Below are positions 6,077 to 6,694 of a DNA stretch of 6,694 bases, piece after piece; positions within the stretch are counted from its first letter, which is position 1; every line of letters starts with the position of its first letter. Below the pieces are notes generated by a model. That model saw only the letters and a program-made list of their open reading frames with translations, had not been told where the DNA came from and ran no database searches. The translations under genes and the position numbers were made by a program. Source of the DNA: Actinomycetota bacterium (lineage in GTDB: Bacteria; Actinomycetota; Acidimicrobiia; Acidimicrobiales; Ilumatobacteraceae); NCBI GenBank assembly GCA_005793785.1, contig SXPW01000135.1, positions 1-6,694 of the forward strand. Reading direction: 5' to 3'.

Positions 6077-6265
6077 GTGCACGACGAGGAGAACGGCGAG
6101 TTGCAACGCGCCGAACCGCCGGCATCGACGATCATTTGCGTGGACTGCGGTGGTACCGCCCACCTCATCACACCCGCACCCGAGGACGGCGAGTGGTACG
6201 TCGGCGACGTCACCGCCTACCGGTGCAGCGACTGCCGCGACCGATGGGACCTGGTACTCGCCTAG
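6077..6265 (+). CDS. Small zinc-ribbon protein, function unknown
   Basis: This is the only gene I call on the plus strand. I do not recognise it as a characterised family. From GTG 6077 it encodes 62 residues. A polar, acidic N-terminal piece (HDEENGELQRAEPPAS) leads into a compact domain with two CxxC knuckles: CVDCGG and, 26 residues later, CSDCRDRWDLVLA at the C terminus. Between them lie HLITPAPEDGEW and VGDVTAYR. This looks like a single-zinc ribbon, suggesting protein or nucleic-acid binding rather than catalysis (inference). Support for being real: strongly G/C third codon positions over the whole frame, a sensible composition, paired CxxC motifs, and the exact fit between recG and rsmD. 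The start is uncertain: GTG 6077 avoids overlap with rsmD; TTG 6065 or ATG 6038 (75 residues) are in frame. None has a well-spaced ribosome binding site; a GGAG lies at 6058-6061. Its TAG overlaps the recG stop in CTAG (6262-6265). Confidence 0.7.
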   Translation: MHDEENGELQRAEPPASTIICVDCGGTAHLITPAPEDGEWYVGDVTAYRCSDCRDRWDLVLA

Positions 6266-6694
6266 TCCTTGGTGAGGAATTCCTTCTCTTCGCGGGCCAG
6301 AAGCAGGTTCACTTCTCCTGCCAGGTCACGATGACGTTTCAACGTCGGGTCGGCGTCGATGATCTCGAACGCGGCCTCGCGTGCGGCCTTGATCAACGTT
6401 TCATCGCGACGCAGTGAGGCCAGTTTCAAGTCGCTGGCACCCTTTTGCGCGGTGCTCATGAGCGTGCCTTCACCGCGCAATTCGAGGTCGACCTCGGCGA
6501 GGTAGAAGCCGTCGGTCGACTTGACGAGCGCCTCCACCCGTTCGACACCGACGTTGGAATTCTTGCGTACGAGCCAGCAGCGACTCGCGATCGAGCCGCG
6601 ACCGACACGACCACGCAACTGGTGCAGCTGGGCGATACCGAACCGATCGGCATCCAGGATCACCATGCACGTGGCGTTGGGGACGTCGACACCG
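6262..6694 (-). CDS. recG: ATP-dependent DNA helicase RecG, C-terminal part (truncated by window edge)
   Basis: RecG is a superfamily 2 DNA translocase that remodels stalled replication forks and branched recombination intermediates. The visible 143 residues are the end of the second helicase domain and the C-terminal tail. They contain GVDVPNAT (1-8 of the visible part), then DADRFGIAQLHQLRGRVGRG, whose QLRGRVGRG is helicase motif VI with its arginine finger. The TRG (translocation) region follows: DGFYLAEVDLELRGEG (61-76) and TAQKG (81-85), then SDLKLASL and a helical tail ending EFLTKD. The family's usual R in the (G)TRQ(S/T)G part of the TRG loop is Ala here, while the Gln is retained; other actinobacterial RecG proteins also deviate there, as far as I recall. 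The N-terminal wedge domain, Walker A and DEAH-type motifs lie beyond the right edge. Its stop TAG is in the CTAG at 6262-6265 shared with the convergent small gene. Confidence 0.96.
   Translation of the reverse strand, partial: GVDVPNATCMVILDADRFGIAQLHQLRGRVGRGSIASRCWLVRKNSNVGVERVEALVKSTDGFYLAEVDLELRGEGTLMSTAQKGASDLKLASLRRDETLIKAAREAAFEIIDADPTLKRHRDLAGEVNLLLAREEKEFLTKD

Noticed and set aside
6040..6213. A 58-codon N-terminal extension of the rsmD reading frame.
   Set aside because: The RsmD family starts at MRVVAGELRGR; the extension has no family similarity and is antisense to the better-supported zinc-ribbon gene.
1..6694. Search by eye for tRNAs, CRISPR repeats, insertion sequences, phage attachment sites, toxin-antitoxin or defence genes.
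   Set aside because: Nothing matched; the window is densely filled with core housekeeping genes.

Overview
This window is a compact, GC-rich stretch of core bacterial chromosome. Nine complete or nearly complete genes lie head to tail on the minus strand, flanked by two truncated ones, with a single small gene on the plus strand. The organism is most likely an actinobacterium. The best evidence is the gene order coaD - SepIVA/DivIVA-like coiled-coil gene - yceD (DUF177) - rpmF ... rnc - mutM - smc, together with GC-rich codon usage, GTG starts and mostly weak ribosome binding sites. The plsX between rpmF and rnc, and the overall look of the proteins, suggest a less-studied class such as Acidimicrobiia. 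That class assignment is inference and would need a phylogeny.

Layout in the direction of minus-strand transcription (right to left): the 3' end of recG (DNA-repair helicase; runs off the right edge); then, on the plus strand, a small zinc-ribbon protein of unknown function wedged between recG and rsmD; rsmD (16S rRNA m2G966 methyltransferase); coaD (phosphopantetheine adenylyltransferase); a SepIVA-like coiled-coil protein (septation/envelope); yceD (23S rRNA/ribosome-associated DUF177); rpmF (ribosomal protein L32, zinc-binding form, 59 codons); plsX (phosphate acyltransferase); rnc (RNase III); mutM (formamidopyrimidine-DNA glycosylase); and the first 288 codons of smc (chromosome condensation ATPase; runs off the left edge).

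From rsmD to smc the gaps are only 16 to 75 bases and no convincing rho-independent terminator is visible, so these genes could be one long transcript. They link ribosome assembly (RsmD, YceD, L32, RNase III), envelope and coenzyme A/lipid precursors (CoaD, PlsX, SepIVA-like) and chromosome maintenance (MutM, SMC, RecG), all growth-coupled functions. No mobile element, CRISPR array, tRNA, rRNA, repeat family, riboswitch or origin could be supported, and no stretch over 300 bases lacks a gene.

I found no new multi-gene system. The least explained element is the small plus-strand zinc-ribbon gene at about 6077-6265. Its stop codon interlocks with that of recG in a CTAG palindrome, and its possible upstream ATG interlocks with the rsmD start in a CATG palindrome.
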